Origin: Amphibacillus indicireducens
GTDB lineage: Bacteria > Bacillota > Bacilli > Bacillales > Amphibacillaceae
Direction: 5' to 3'
Assembly (NCBI RefSeq): GCF_039539605.1
Contig: NZ_BAABDL010000068.1
Coordinates: 1 to 12,255, forward strand
DNA: 12,255 nt
Position 1 is the first letter of the stretch; every line of letters begins with the position of its first letter. The position numbers and the translations under genes are program-made. This document shows positions 1 to 6,540 of the stretch, piece after piece. The notes beneath the pieces were generated by a model. It was not told the origin of the DNA, did not search any database, and was given only the letters and a program-made list of their open reading frames with translations.

Positions 1-727
1 GAGCACAAGCATACTGCAAGGTGTCAGATCGATAGATTTTACCATTATCCGCATAGATAATAGTTGGCTTCCCACGCCTAATCAAAGCTTCTCTTGTTAC
101 CTCTCGTAACCCATCAAACTTCTCCGAAGTGAAAAATTGTCCATAAGGGACAAGTCTTGAACAGTCATCAATATAGGCAATCAAAAATGTTTTCTTCATT
201 TTTCCACTGATTGGAATATAGGGGCCGTGTGATAAATCAGCTTGCCACAAAACATTGACTTGATCGTAGGCAAAACGTTTCCGTTCTTTTTCAGAATGAT
301 AGCTCATATGATGACGTCCAGCGAGCTTGTGTTTTTTTAATAAACGATTTATAGTGGAATAAGATATTTGATTTTTTGTTATCTCTCCACGCTCAATCAG
401 TTGATCATAAAATACGCTGACTGGCATGTGGAGGGATTTTTTTCTTATCTCCAAGATATGATCCTTATCCTCCGACGAAAGCTTTCTGGCATCGCCACGA
501 TCGGATCGTCTTTTAGGTTTTAACGTGTCAAATCCATTTCTTCGATAGTTTAAAAGCCATCCTTCTATGGTCTTGGCTGCCACTTTTCGTTCCCCATAAT
601 AGGGAATATCATGTGTTTTTCCTTCGATTCTTTCAAAATATTCTTTTGGTTGAACTTGTCCATTTAAAAGCGGAGCTATCAACCCATAGCGAAATAAAGC
701 AATTTCCTCCCGTGATTTTTCATTCAT
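1..727 (-). CDS. DDE-type integrase/transposase, 3' part cut by window edge
   Basis: This is a transposase that would catalyse strand cleavage and joining of its own element. Translating the minus strand from the ATG at 727 gives 242 open codons to the window edge with no stop. The N-terminal part (residues about 10-140) looks like winged/helix-turn-helix DNA-binding domains: there is an EGWLLNYRRNG segment around 55-65 and a KPKRRSDRG linker near 70-78. The integrase core starts near 155. The first catalytic Asp is D164 in WQADLSHGPY and the second is D227 in YADNGK; the catalytic Glu lies outside the window. The start is supported by AAAAGGAGGA at 744-735, seven bases from the ATG. A second in-phase choice was not needed. 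The family looks IS481/Mu-integrase-like (rve fold); the exact IS family is uncertain. Confidence 0.85.
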   Translation of the reverse strand, partial: MNEKSREEIALFRYGLIAPLLNGQVQPKEYFERIEGKTHDIPYYGERKVAAKTIEGWLLNYRRNGFDTLKPKRRSDRGDARKLSSEDKDHILEIRKKSLHMPVSVFYDQLIERGEITKNQISYSTINRLLKKHKLAGRHHMSYHSEKERKRFAYDQVNVLWQADLSHGPYIPISGKMKKTFLIAYIDDCSRLVPYGQFFTSEKFDGLREVTREALIRRGKPTIIYADNGKIYRSDTLQYACA

Positions 728-813
728 TGAATTTTCCTCCTTTTAATAGAAGGACAACCGGTTATCCATTACTTTTATTCTACTTTTCCTGACAATAGAT
801 TCATAGGCAATTT

Positions 814-1479
814 TTATGTGGGAACAATTATATTTATTTCATGCGATGAATATGGTAAAATTAATTTGCCCATAAAATATGATGATAAGTGACCCCAGCT
901 CCTTCGAAAGAAGGAAGATTCGTCAAAATCTCGGATCCTTTTCACATGTTTTAGGGCTTCTTTTTTTACATCTTTTGAAAACCCCAATTGGTAGTTTAAT
1001 TCGTTGAAAAAGGTGTGTAGCCAGTGGATATTTTTATAGAAACGCTTTAAATGCTGAGCTAATTGTTGTCGGCTTCCATTTACCTTTTTCCGCTTTAAGG
1101 CACGATCCAACCGATCCACTATTGTATGTAATGTATGTTGGAAGTAAGGAATAAGAAAGCTGGGTAGAATTGAAATACTCACCTTACAAGACAAACACCT
1201 GAAACGACAAATAGGAATATAAAATTCCTTGTCCTCCTTTAACCCATATCGAAAATAAAACCCATTCCTATGTAAGTTCCCTTGCGAAATACAGCCACAA
1301 CCCGGACAACGTTCGAATATTGGAAAGCAATTCTTTTTTCCACGTGCATTGTATTCTTCAATTTCAATTTTAAAGTCGTGTAAAATGANNNNNNNNNNNN
1401 NNNNNNNNNNNNNNNNNNNNNNNNNNNNNNNNNNNNNNNNNNNGAAAGTACAGTCTTTAATCTGGAAGAATGTAAACAA
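814..1479 (-). CDS. DUF6431-type zinc-ribbon protein of an insertion element, interrupted by N gap
   Basis: The function is unknown; proteins of this type are recalled as companions of integrase-fold transposases. After the gap the reading frame is clean to the TAA at 814. It shows a zinc-ribbon: CPGC, then about 30 residues later CLSC, followed by the characteristic LPSFLIPYFQHTLHTI segment and a basic helical region. The C-terminal part has RRSWGHLSSYFMGKLILP. The 55 N at 1389-1443 destroy the N-terminal region, so the start is unknown. In one frame the pre-gap sequence gives an ATG at 1479 (MFTFFQIKDCTF). In another, a TTG at 1538 opens MESFKITVKKHFIP and stays open to the gap. Which one joins depends on the true gap length. 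The listed start is only the first ATG in phase with the coordinates given. Confidence 0.65.
   Translation of the reverse strand: MFTFFQIKDCTFXXXXXXXXXXXXXXXXXXXILHDFKIEIEEYNARGKKNCFPIFERCPGCGCISQGNLHRNGFYFRYGLKEDKEFYIPICRFRCLSCKVSISILPSFLIPYFQHTLHTIVDRLDRALKRKKVNGSRQQLAQHLKRFYKNIHWLHTFFNELNYQLGFSKDVKKEALKHVKRIRDFDESSFFRRSWGHLSSYFMGKLILPYSSHEINIIVPT
1389..1443. other. Run of 55 N (assembly gap)
   Basis: Fifty-five consecutive ambiguous bases lie inside the DUF6431-type gene. They may be a scaffold gap of estimated size, so reading-frame continuity across them cannot be trusted. Confidence 0.99.
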
Positions 1480-1562
1480 AGCGAGCTGTTTTTCGAGGGA
1501 ATAAAGTGCTTCTTTACAGTAATTTTAAACGATTCCAACTTGTTACCTTTTGTTTAATTAAC

Positions 1563-1776
1563 GGTGGAAAAATAAGACCACTCTATCTGTTAGTACCACA
1601 TATTCCTCTTTTTGTCATAAAACGACGGACTTGAAGAAGTGGGATGGCGTGGTCTGATTCATCCTGAGCAAGAGAAGAAATTACCTCCAATTCTTAGCGC
1701 CTTAATTATAGGTGTTGTATGGAGTTTTTGGCATTTGCCTTTTTTATTATCGGGACTTATTAATATAAATTCCTAA
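1563..1776 (+). pseudogene. CPBP-family intramembrane metalloprotease remnant, frameshifted and truncated
   Basis: CPBP (CAAX protease and bacteriocin-processing, Abi) proteins are membrane metalloproteases using a Glu-Glu pair, an Arg and His residues. From 1621 the plus strand reads N-D-G-L-E-E-V-G-W-R-G, the EExxxR motif (Glu pair 1633-1638, Arg 1648-1650). About 27 residues later comes W-S-F-W-H-L-P-F (His 1732-1734), the second family motif, followed by a stop at 1774. Just upstream the frame is closed, but shifting by one base gives L-V-P-H-I-P-L-F-V-I. Deleting one A from the AAAA run at 1619-1622 joins them into PLFVINDGLEEVGWRG, the usual lead-in to this motif. The first half of the protein is missing, apparently replaced by the insertion element on the left, and the region after WHLP is lost too. 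A sequencing error is an alternative cause of the single-base shift, but the truncations remain. Confidence 0.7.
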
Positions 1777-1879
1777 AATCCCCTCCGTTTACTGTAAACG
1801 TTATTGCTACCCCATTTACCATTACAACATTCTCCATAATAAGAGAAGTGCTTTTTTGTGTATAATCGCACACTACTAA

Positions 1880-2047
1880 TTAAACAGTATACGTGGGATT
1901 TTTGTAACCAATGAGTTATTGATATTAATTTTATCGCTCACAGTATTTTCCGTTTCCCTTTTTTATAAAATCTATAAATGGAATGAATTTCATAATGACT
2001 TAATTGGCTATAAAACACGAACAATTGAGTTACAGGTAACGCGGTGA
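1880..2047 (+). pseudogene. Short membrane-protein-like coding remnant ending at the repeat
   Basis: An open stretch without a usable start codon reads about 55 codons. It includes a hydrophobic segment (E-L-L-I-L-I-L-S-L-T-V-F-S-V-S-L-F) followed by a basic, polar stretch (Y-K-I-Y-K-W-N-E-F-H-N-D), the pattern of a transmembrane helix followed by a cytoplasmic linker. It ends at a TGA (2045-2047) that coincides with the first bases of the GC-rich repeat, so the repeat may have cut it off. I do not recognise the family. It could also be a chance open frame; there is nothing but composition and the hydrophobic pattern to support it. Between the CPBP remnant and this stretch (1777-1879) I see no gene. 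Confidence 0.25.
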
Positions 2048-2220
2048 TTTCCACTCTAGGCGGACGCTTTCCGCGGGATCCGCCTCGGGCGCACAGGATG
2101 TGGGTCAGTTAGACGTCGCCACATGGACGTGGCGCTCTTAGTCTAACATTCCTTAATTGTCTCACTGGATCTTCGGACACGATCTGTTCCCGCTGGAGTC
2201 GCCGCCTGCCGTTTCAATCA
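2045..2220. repeat. GC-rich Bacillaceae-type intergenic hairpin repeat, about 176 bp
   Basis: This island is much more GC-rich than its surroundings and is built from nested inverted repeats. The ends are imperfectly complementary: the left begins TGATT and reaches AGGCGG, and the right, reversed, also reads TGATT and reaches AGGCGG. Inside is a hairpin with GTTAGAC at 2108-2114 facing GTCTAAC at 2141-2147. Within it CGCCAC (2117-2122) pairs with GTGGCG (2129-2134) around a six-base loop. A further GGCGGA (2059-2064) faces TCCGCC (2079-2084). I recall similar elements scattered between genes in Oceanobacillus, Bacillus and relatives. It contains no credible reading frame. Whether it acts as an RNA, a processing site or a non-autonomous mobile element cannot be told from one copy. 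Confidence 0.75.
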
Positions 2221-2408
2221 CTTGATTAGGCTTCTGTATTTACGTATGATATTGTGTTTTTATTCGTAATTGTTCGTATTCTTAATTAGATTTTTGTATT
2301 ATGAAATTGACTCAATGAAATTACTTTATCGACTTCTACTTCTTTGACCAGCAAGATTCTTAAATTAATAGGTTATTTATTATTAATGCCACAAGTTTGA
2401 TCGCTAGG

Positions 2409-2450
2409 AAACACAAGTGTATTTTCCAGCCTATTCACTTGTGTTTTTAT
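2409..2450 (+). terminator. Rho-independent terminator without an intact upstream gene
   Basis: AAACACAAGTG (2409-2419) and CACTTGTGTTT (2436-2446) form a perfect 11-bp stem with a 16-base loop, followed on the plus strand by TTATTTT. No intact gene precedes it: 2221-2408 is AT-rich with only short chance frames. It probably belonged to a plus-strand gene that has since decayed, and now mainly insulates the exporter operon. The rest of the gap to 2563 holds the palindrome and ribosome binding site of the exporter; no clear -35/-10 pair could be picked out. Confidence 0.65.
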
Positions 2451-2525
2451 TTTCCTTCATAAACAACTCGAACGATGTTAAATATTATCAAATCCACAAA
2501 GGTGCTGTCTTTTTACTAATTGTGA

Positions 2526-2537
2526 TAGACTAGTCTA
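2526..2537. promoter_or_regulatory. 12-bp perfect palindrome, candidate operator of the ABC exporter
   Basis: TAGACTAGTCTA is a perfect palindrome ending 26 bases before the exporter start codon, in the region where promoter and leader should lie. A TTGTGA hexamer (2520-2525) directly in front could be a weak -35. Such a site would suit a dimeric repressor, for example of the MarR, TetR or PadR type, which often control drug exporters. No regulator gene is in the window, so the assignment is inference. Confidence 0.3.
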
Positions 2538-2563
2538 GAGAAAGATAGAGAAGGGGAGCAACA

Positions 2564-4279
2564 ATGAGTGTTTTTCGAGATTTAAGAAAATATAATGGAT
2601 TACTCGCACTCGTATTTTTCCTTACGTTAGGAAATACGTTTGGTGAATTGTTTTTACCGCGATTACTCGCATTAATCGTAGACAACGGAATCGCAGTAGA
2701 GGACGTCCAATATGTCCTCAAAATCGGAGGAATCATGCTGGTTGTTACGCTATTTACGATCGTTGTGCGTGGTTCAGCTTCTTACTATTCTGCAAAAGCT
2801 GCCCTAGCTTATTCCCGCGATTTACGGAAGCGAATTTTTAATAAAGTGAATCATATGACGTTTGATGAAACAGAAGCATTCGGTATTTCATCGCTCATTA
2901 CCCGAACGACGAATGATGTCGGTCATATCGAGCAGTTTGTCTTACTAATGATGCGTCCATTATTACGGGCGCCACTCCAATTTATCGGTGGCCTAATTAT
3001 GGCATATTTAACACATCCTCGTTTGACCGGGATTGTGCTAATTAGTATGCCGATTATTTTTGTGCTGATTTATTTTGTGATTCGAGTGGTAATTCCTTAT
3101 TTCCCAATACTTCAGAAAGCTTTGGATCGAGTCAATCTCTTATTGCGTCAACGATTGACAGGGTTAAAGGTGATTCGAGCTTTTTCAAGAGATAAACAAG
3201 AAGAAGCATCTTTTGAAGAGGCGAATGATGAATACTATCAATTATCGATGAAGATTAATAATACGATGAGTACAGTCCAACCGTTATTAACTTTTGTTGT
3301 AGGTGTGACTACGGTTATTGCGGTTTATTTTGGTGCGCAGTTTATTATTGATGGCTCGATGAATATTGGTGAGTTACTCGCATTTATTCAGTATACCGCC
3401 CAGGTAATGACAGGGTTAGTGATGCTATCAAGGATGTTGACGATTATTCCGCGGACATCAACGTCGATTGCTCGTGTCCAAGAGGTGATCGAATATCCAT
3501 CGCGTAAAGTTGGTGGATCAGCAAGGTTAACAGGGTCAACGCATTCAATTGAAGCGAAGGATCTGACGTTTTATTATCCTGGTGCAAATTTGCCTGCATT
3601 AGAGAAAATTAATTTCTCCTTAAAAACTGGGGAAGTACTTGGAATTATCGGGGGCACTGGTTCTGGTAAATCGACTTTCCTAAAGTTACTGATGCAGTTC
3701 TATGATCCAACTGAAGGTGAGTTATTAATTAACGGTCAACAAATCAATCAGCTTCACACGGAGGATGTGCGTCGCCGGATGAGTTATGTGCCACAGCAAA
3801 ACTTCTTCTTCTCTGAGTCAGTGCGCGGTAATATGCAGTATAGCAATCCTGATATTTCGGACGAGCAGATACTTAACGATTTAACGGTAGCAAAGGCACG
3901 AGAATTTTTGCCGGAAGAGGATACGCTCGGGACGAAAGTTGTTCGAGGTGGTGCGAATTTCTCTGGTGGGCAAAGACAGCGCCTTGCGATTACAAGGGCA
4001 TTGGCTCGTGATGCAAATGTGTATATTTTTGATGATTCGTTTTCTGCGTTAGATTATCGGACGGATTATGAGATTAGGCAGGCGCTTGAGGATCGGTTGA
4101 AAGGTGCGATGACGATTATTGTTGCCCAGCGTGTGGCGACGATTCGTCATGCGGATAAGATTCTTGTTTTAGAAGATGGGAAGGTTCAAGGTTATGGCAG
4201 TCATGATGAGTTGTTGGCTGATCATCCTGTCTACCGTGAAATTGCGGTCTCACAAGGGGAAGCGGAGGTGAGCAGATGA
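2564..4279 (+). CDS. ABC exporter half-transporter with degenerate ATP site (subunit 1 of heterodimer)
   Basis: A 571-residue membrane-embedded half-transporter, the first subunit of a heterodimeric type IV ABC exporter of the YfiB/YfiC, TM287/288 and LmrCD kind. It is likely to expel drugs or lipophilic compounds. Six membrane helices fill residues about 10-300 and the ATPase domain spans about 325-560. Walker A is GGTGSGKST (363-371), the signature FSGGQ is at 466-470, and Walker B is VYIFD (486-490). The catalytic Glu is replaced by Asp (D491) and the switch His by Gln (Q522 in AQRVATI). This subunit's own nucleotide site is therefore the degenerate one, while its intact signature serves the partner's site. 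GGGGAG sits five bases before the ATG. The gene overlaps the next by ATGA, implying translational coupling. The substrate cannot be read from sequence. Confidence 0.95.
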   Translation: MSVFRDLRKYNGLLALVFFLTLGNTFGELFLPRLLALIVDNGIAVEDVQYVLKIGGIMLVVTLFTIVVRGSASYYSAKAALAYSRDLRKRIFNKVNHMTFDETEAFGISSLITRTTNDVGHIEQFVLLMMRPLLRAPLQFIGGLIMAYLTHPRLTGIVLISMPIIFVLIYFVIRVVIPYFPILQKALDRVNLLLRQRLTGLKVIRAFSRDKQEEASFEEANDEYYQLSMKINNTMSTVQPLLTFVVGVTTVIAVYFGAQFIIDGSMNIGELLAFIQYTAQVMTGLVMLSRMLTIIPRTSTSIARVQEVIEYPSRKVGGSARLTGSTHSIEAKDLTFYYPGANLPALEKINFSLKTGEVLGIIGGTGSGKSTFLKLLMQFYDPTEGELLINGQQINQLHTEDVRRRMSYVPQQNFFFSESVRGNMQYSNPDISDEQILNDLTVAKAREFLPEEDTLGTKVVRGGANFSGGQRQRLAITRALARDANVYIFDDSFSALDYRTDYEIRQALEDRLKGAMTIIVAQRVATIRHADKILVLEDGKVQGYGSHDELLADHPVYREIAVSQGEAEVSR

Positions 4280-6033
4280 TGCGAGAAAAACAAAAAAAAT
4301 TTGGGTCGTTAAGGCGACTATTGAATTATTTAGGTAGATATAAAGCCGTTTTAATTATCTCGCTTGTGTTCACTGTAATTGTGACAGCTGTACAAGTCTT
4401 TACCCCTGTTGTGTTAGGGAGGATTCTGAATCATTTACAAATCGCATTTAGAGACAATGTCCCTGTTGATCTTCAGTTGATTTTGCGGATTGTGATGTTA
4501 CTAATCGGGATGTATCTTGTGTTGGCTCTTGCTGATATTGTTAAGGAGCGCACGCTCGTTTATTTATCTCAACGATTGGTTAAAGATCTTCGCTCAGAAG
4601 TATCTGTGAAAATTAAAAAGGTGCCACTGAAGTATTTTGATCATCAGTCGACGGGTGATTTGATCAGTCGAATGACGAATGATATTGATAAAATGGGTCA
4701 CAACATTCAAATTAGTGTCAGTCAGATGTTTGCGAGTTTAATGCTTGTGATTGGGATTTTAATGATGATGGTGACGATTAGTTGGATCTTGTCGCTTGCG
4801 TTCTTACTGACTGTTCCTTTGAGTTTCTTTGCGACCCGCTTTATTACGAGTCGTTCGCGACATTTTTTCCAAGAAAAATCACGTGGCTTAGGTCAGATGG
4901 TTGGTTTTGTTGAGGAAAACTTCACTGGAACAGATTTAATTAAAGCGTTTAGTTATGAAAAGCAGTCAGATGAGGATTTCGGTCAGATTAATGATCATCT
5001 CTATGAAGTTTCTTGGCGAGCAAGTTTTATGTCAGGTGTGCTTCTGCCTGTGATGACGTTTATTGGTAATCTTGCTTACGTTACGATCGCGATTATCGGA
5101 AGTATTCTTGTTATTTCAGGGAGCATTTTAATTGGGGACGTGCTTGCGTTTCTCCAGTATTCGCAAAACATTCGCCGTCCGATTGAGGTCATTGCAGAAA
5201 TGGCGAATCAACTCCAAGAAACATTAGCGTCAGCTGAACGTGTTTTTCAGTTTTTAGATGCACCGGAAGAAGTCGAAAATTACCAAAATCAGCTTGTTGC
5301 ACCGATTGACACAATTGTCTTTGATCAGGTCAACTTTGCTTATGAGCGAGATAAGCCGGTCATTAAGAATCTTAATTTACATGTTAAACGAAATGAAACA
5401 GTTGCGATTGTTGGGCATACAGGTGCGGGAAAATCGACAATCATTAATTTATTAATGCGTTTTTATGATGTATCTGCTGGTCAGATTTTGATTAATGATA
5501 CTGATATACGTCATGTTTCAAGAGAGAATCTCCGTGCCTTTTTCGGAATGGTGTTACAAGATACGTGGCTGATTCAGGGTACAATTTTTGAGAATATTCG
5601 TTACGGTAATCTCAAGGCATCGAAAGAAGCGGTGATTGAAGCGGCTAAACAAGCCCATGCTCATCACTTTATTTCTTCACTTCCGGATGGCTATGAGACA
5701 CTGATCAACGAAGAAGGCAATAATTTATCGCAAGGGCAAAGACAATTAATTACGATTGCGCGTGCGTTTGTCAGTGATCCTGATATTTTAATTTTGGATG
5801 AAGCGACGTCTTCTGTTGATACGCGTACGGAACGAATGATTCAAAGTGCGATGTCAAACTTAATGGACGGGCGAACAAACTTTGTGATTGCGCACAGGTT
5901 GTCAACGATTGTTGATGCAGATGTTATTTTAGTGATGGATAAGGGGCATATCGTTGAACAAGGTAGCCACGATGAGTTGCTGAAACAGAATGGTGCGTAT
6001 GCTGAGTTATATCAGAGTCAGTTTATCGATTAA
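4276..6033 (+). CDS. ABC exporter half-transporter with canonical catalytic residues (subunit 2 of heterodimer)
   Basis: A 585-residue partner of the preceding half-transporter. Six membrane helices occupy residues about 20-310 and the ATPase domain about 345-575. Walker A GHTGAGKST is at 380-388. Walker B ILILD (504-508) is followed by the catalytic Glu E509, and the switch His is H540 (IAHRLSTI). The signature is LSQGQ (484-488) instead of LSGGQ. Together with the partner this makes the textbook asymmetric pair. The active ATP site combines this Walker A/B and Glu with the partner's SGGQ; the inactive site combines the partner's Asp with this LSQGQ. The start is the first of two adjacent ATG codons, five bases after GGAGGTG (4264-4270). 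Its stop codon lies inside the ascending arm of a terminator-like hairpin. Confidence 0.95.
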   Translation: MMREKQKKFGSLRRLLNYLGRYKAVLIISLVFTVIVTAVQVFTPVVLGRILNHLQIAFRDNVPVDLQLILRIVMLLIGMYLVLALADIVKERTLVYLSQRLVKDLRSEVSVKIKKVPLKYFDHQSTGDLISRMTNDIDKMGHNIQISVSQMFASLMLVIGILMMMVTISWILSLAFLLTVPLSFFATRFITSRSRHFFQEKSRGLGQMVGFVEENFTGTDLIKAFSYEKQSDEDFGQINDHLYEVSWRASFMSGVLLPVMTFIGNLAYVTIAIIGSILVISGSILIGDVLAFLQYSQNIRRPIEVIAEMANQLQETLASAERVFQFLDAPEEVENYQNQLVAPIDTIVFDQVNFAYERDKPVIKNLNLHVKRNETVAIVGHTGAGKSTIINLLMRFYDVSAGQILINDTDIRHVSRENLRAFFGMVLQDTWLIQGTIFENIRYGNLKASKEAVIEAAKQAHAHHFISSLPDGYETLINEEGNNLSQGQRQLITIARAFVSDPDILILDEATSSVDTRTERMIQSAMSNLMDGRTNFVIAHRLSTIVDADVILVMDKGHIVEQGSHDELLKQNGAYAELYQSQFID

Positions 6034-6083
6034 AGGGTTGGGAGAAGGCATGGATTTGTCTGCCTGCTTTAATCTTTTGTTTG
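6028..6083 (+). terminator. Terminator-like hairpin after the exporter operon
   Basis: GATTAAAG (6028-6035, containing the exporter stop codon) pairs with CTTTAATC (6067-6074), followed by TTTTGTTTG. Inside, AGGCA (6046-6050) can pair with TGCCT (6061-6065), giving a two-part stem. The stem plus T-run has the form of an intrinsic terminator or a leaky attenuator. It argues that the downstream MGMT-like gene does not begin at the ATG at 6050, which would lie within this structure. Confidence 0.55.
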
Positions 6084-6106
6084 TCGACTTAGAGAGGAGA
6101 ATCAAG

Positions 6107-6415
6107 GTGGGGCGTATTTTGGATGAGCATTTAATCTACGAGGTATTATCAGTTGTTGAGGAGATTCCAGCAGGAAAAGTAGCAACATATGGACAAATTG
6201 CTCGATTGATTGGTCGAGACAAAAATGCTCGGCTCGTTGGACGCGTGATGAGCATGGCTGAATATTATGGGAGCTACCCATGCCATCGAGTCGTCAATCA
6301 TGCAGGGAGACTAGTGCCGGGTTGGAAAGAGCAGAGAGCCTTACTTGAAGCTGAAAACGTACCGATGAAAAATGAAAACCACGTGAACATTAAGGCTTGT
6401 CAATGGGCTGATTAG
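6107..6415 (+). CDS. MGMT/alkyltransferase-like DNA-binding protein with PCHR motif
   Basis: A small single-domain protein (102 residues) matching the C-terminal DNA-binding domain of O6-alkylguanine-DNA alkyltransferases. These flip damaged guanines and, in full enzymes, transfer the alkyl group to a Cys. Visible motifs are IPAGKVATYGQIA (20-32) with the conserved Tyr28, the intercalating Arg in NARLVG (R42), and PCHRVV with the acceptor Cys at position 59. The usual alkyltransferase-like proteins of this size carry Trp in place of that Cys, so this one keeps the catalytic residue while lacking the N-terminal domain of full MGMT. The GTG start at 6107 is chosen because GAGGAG (6094-6099) lies seven bases before it and the family fold begins there. 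An in-frame ATG at 6050 would add 19 unconserved residues across a hairpin. True transferase activity versus damage sensing is undecided. Confidence 0.85.
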   Translation: MGRILDEHLIYEVLSVVEEIPAGKVATYGQIARLIGRDKNARLVGRVMSMAEYYGSYPCHRVVNHAGRLVPGWKEQRALLEAENVPMKNENHVNIKACQWAD

Positions 6416-6461
6416 TAGTAGAAAACTGATTTTTCATTTTAAAATCGGCTATGCTAATCAG
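6408..6461. terminator. Weak inverted repeat after the MGMT-like gene
   Basis: CTGATTAG (6408-6415, containing the stop codon) faces CTAATCAG (6454-6461), and GATTTT (6428-6433) faces AAAATC (6441-6446) inside. No T-run follows, so termination is doubtful. It may only be a structured 3' end. The rest of the gap to 6540 holds the strong AGGAGG of the next gene (6526-6531, nine bases before its ATG) and no convincing promoter. Confidence 0.3.
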
Positions 6462-6540
6462 ATAACCAAGCAATCCAATAGGCTTATCAAGCTATAAGTA
6501 GTAGAATAAAGTTAAGTATTATCTTAGGAGGCGTGAAACG

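Larger units (their letters stand above)
1..1550 (-). mobile_element. Insertion element with DUF6431 gene and DDE transposase (partial)
   Basis: Two minus-strand genes form one transcription unit: a zinc-ribbon DUF6431-type gene followed 86 bp downstream by an integrase-fold transposase that leaves the window on the left. I recall this pairing from Bacillaceae insertion elements, sometimes followed by an ATPase gene, which would lie outside this window. The right boundary is only approximate: the gene-bearing part ends near 1540, and plus-strand remnants of an unrelated gene begin by about 1563. I could not identify terminal inverted repeats or a target duplication, because the other end is not in the window. 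The 55-base N run inside it fits a multi-copy element that did not assemble cleanly. Confidence 0.7.

Noticed and set aside
1239..1538. Separate 99-codon minus-strand gene starting at TTG 1538
   Set aside because: It crosses the N gap and downstream overlaps the DUF6431 zinc-ribbon frame, which has the recognisable family motifs. Only its pre-gap part could be the true N-terminus.
2221..2408. CRISPR-like or phage-type repeats suggested by recurring TTCGTA words
   Set aside because: The words are short, irregularly spaced and expected in such AT-rich sequence; there are no repeat-spacer units.
2530..2736. Minus-strand 68-codon frame over the exporter start
   Set aside because: It is antisense to a clearly coding ABC subunit and has no recognisable content or ribosome binding site.
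5258..5455. Plus-strand 65-codon frame inside the second exporter gene
   Set aside because: It is an alternative frame of the conserved ATPase domain.
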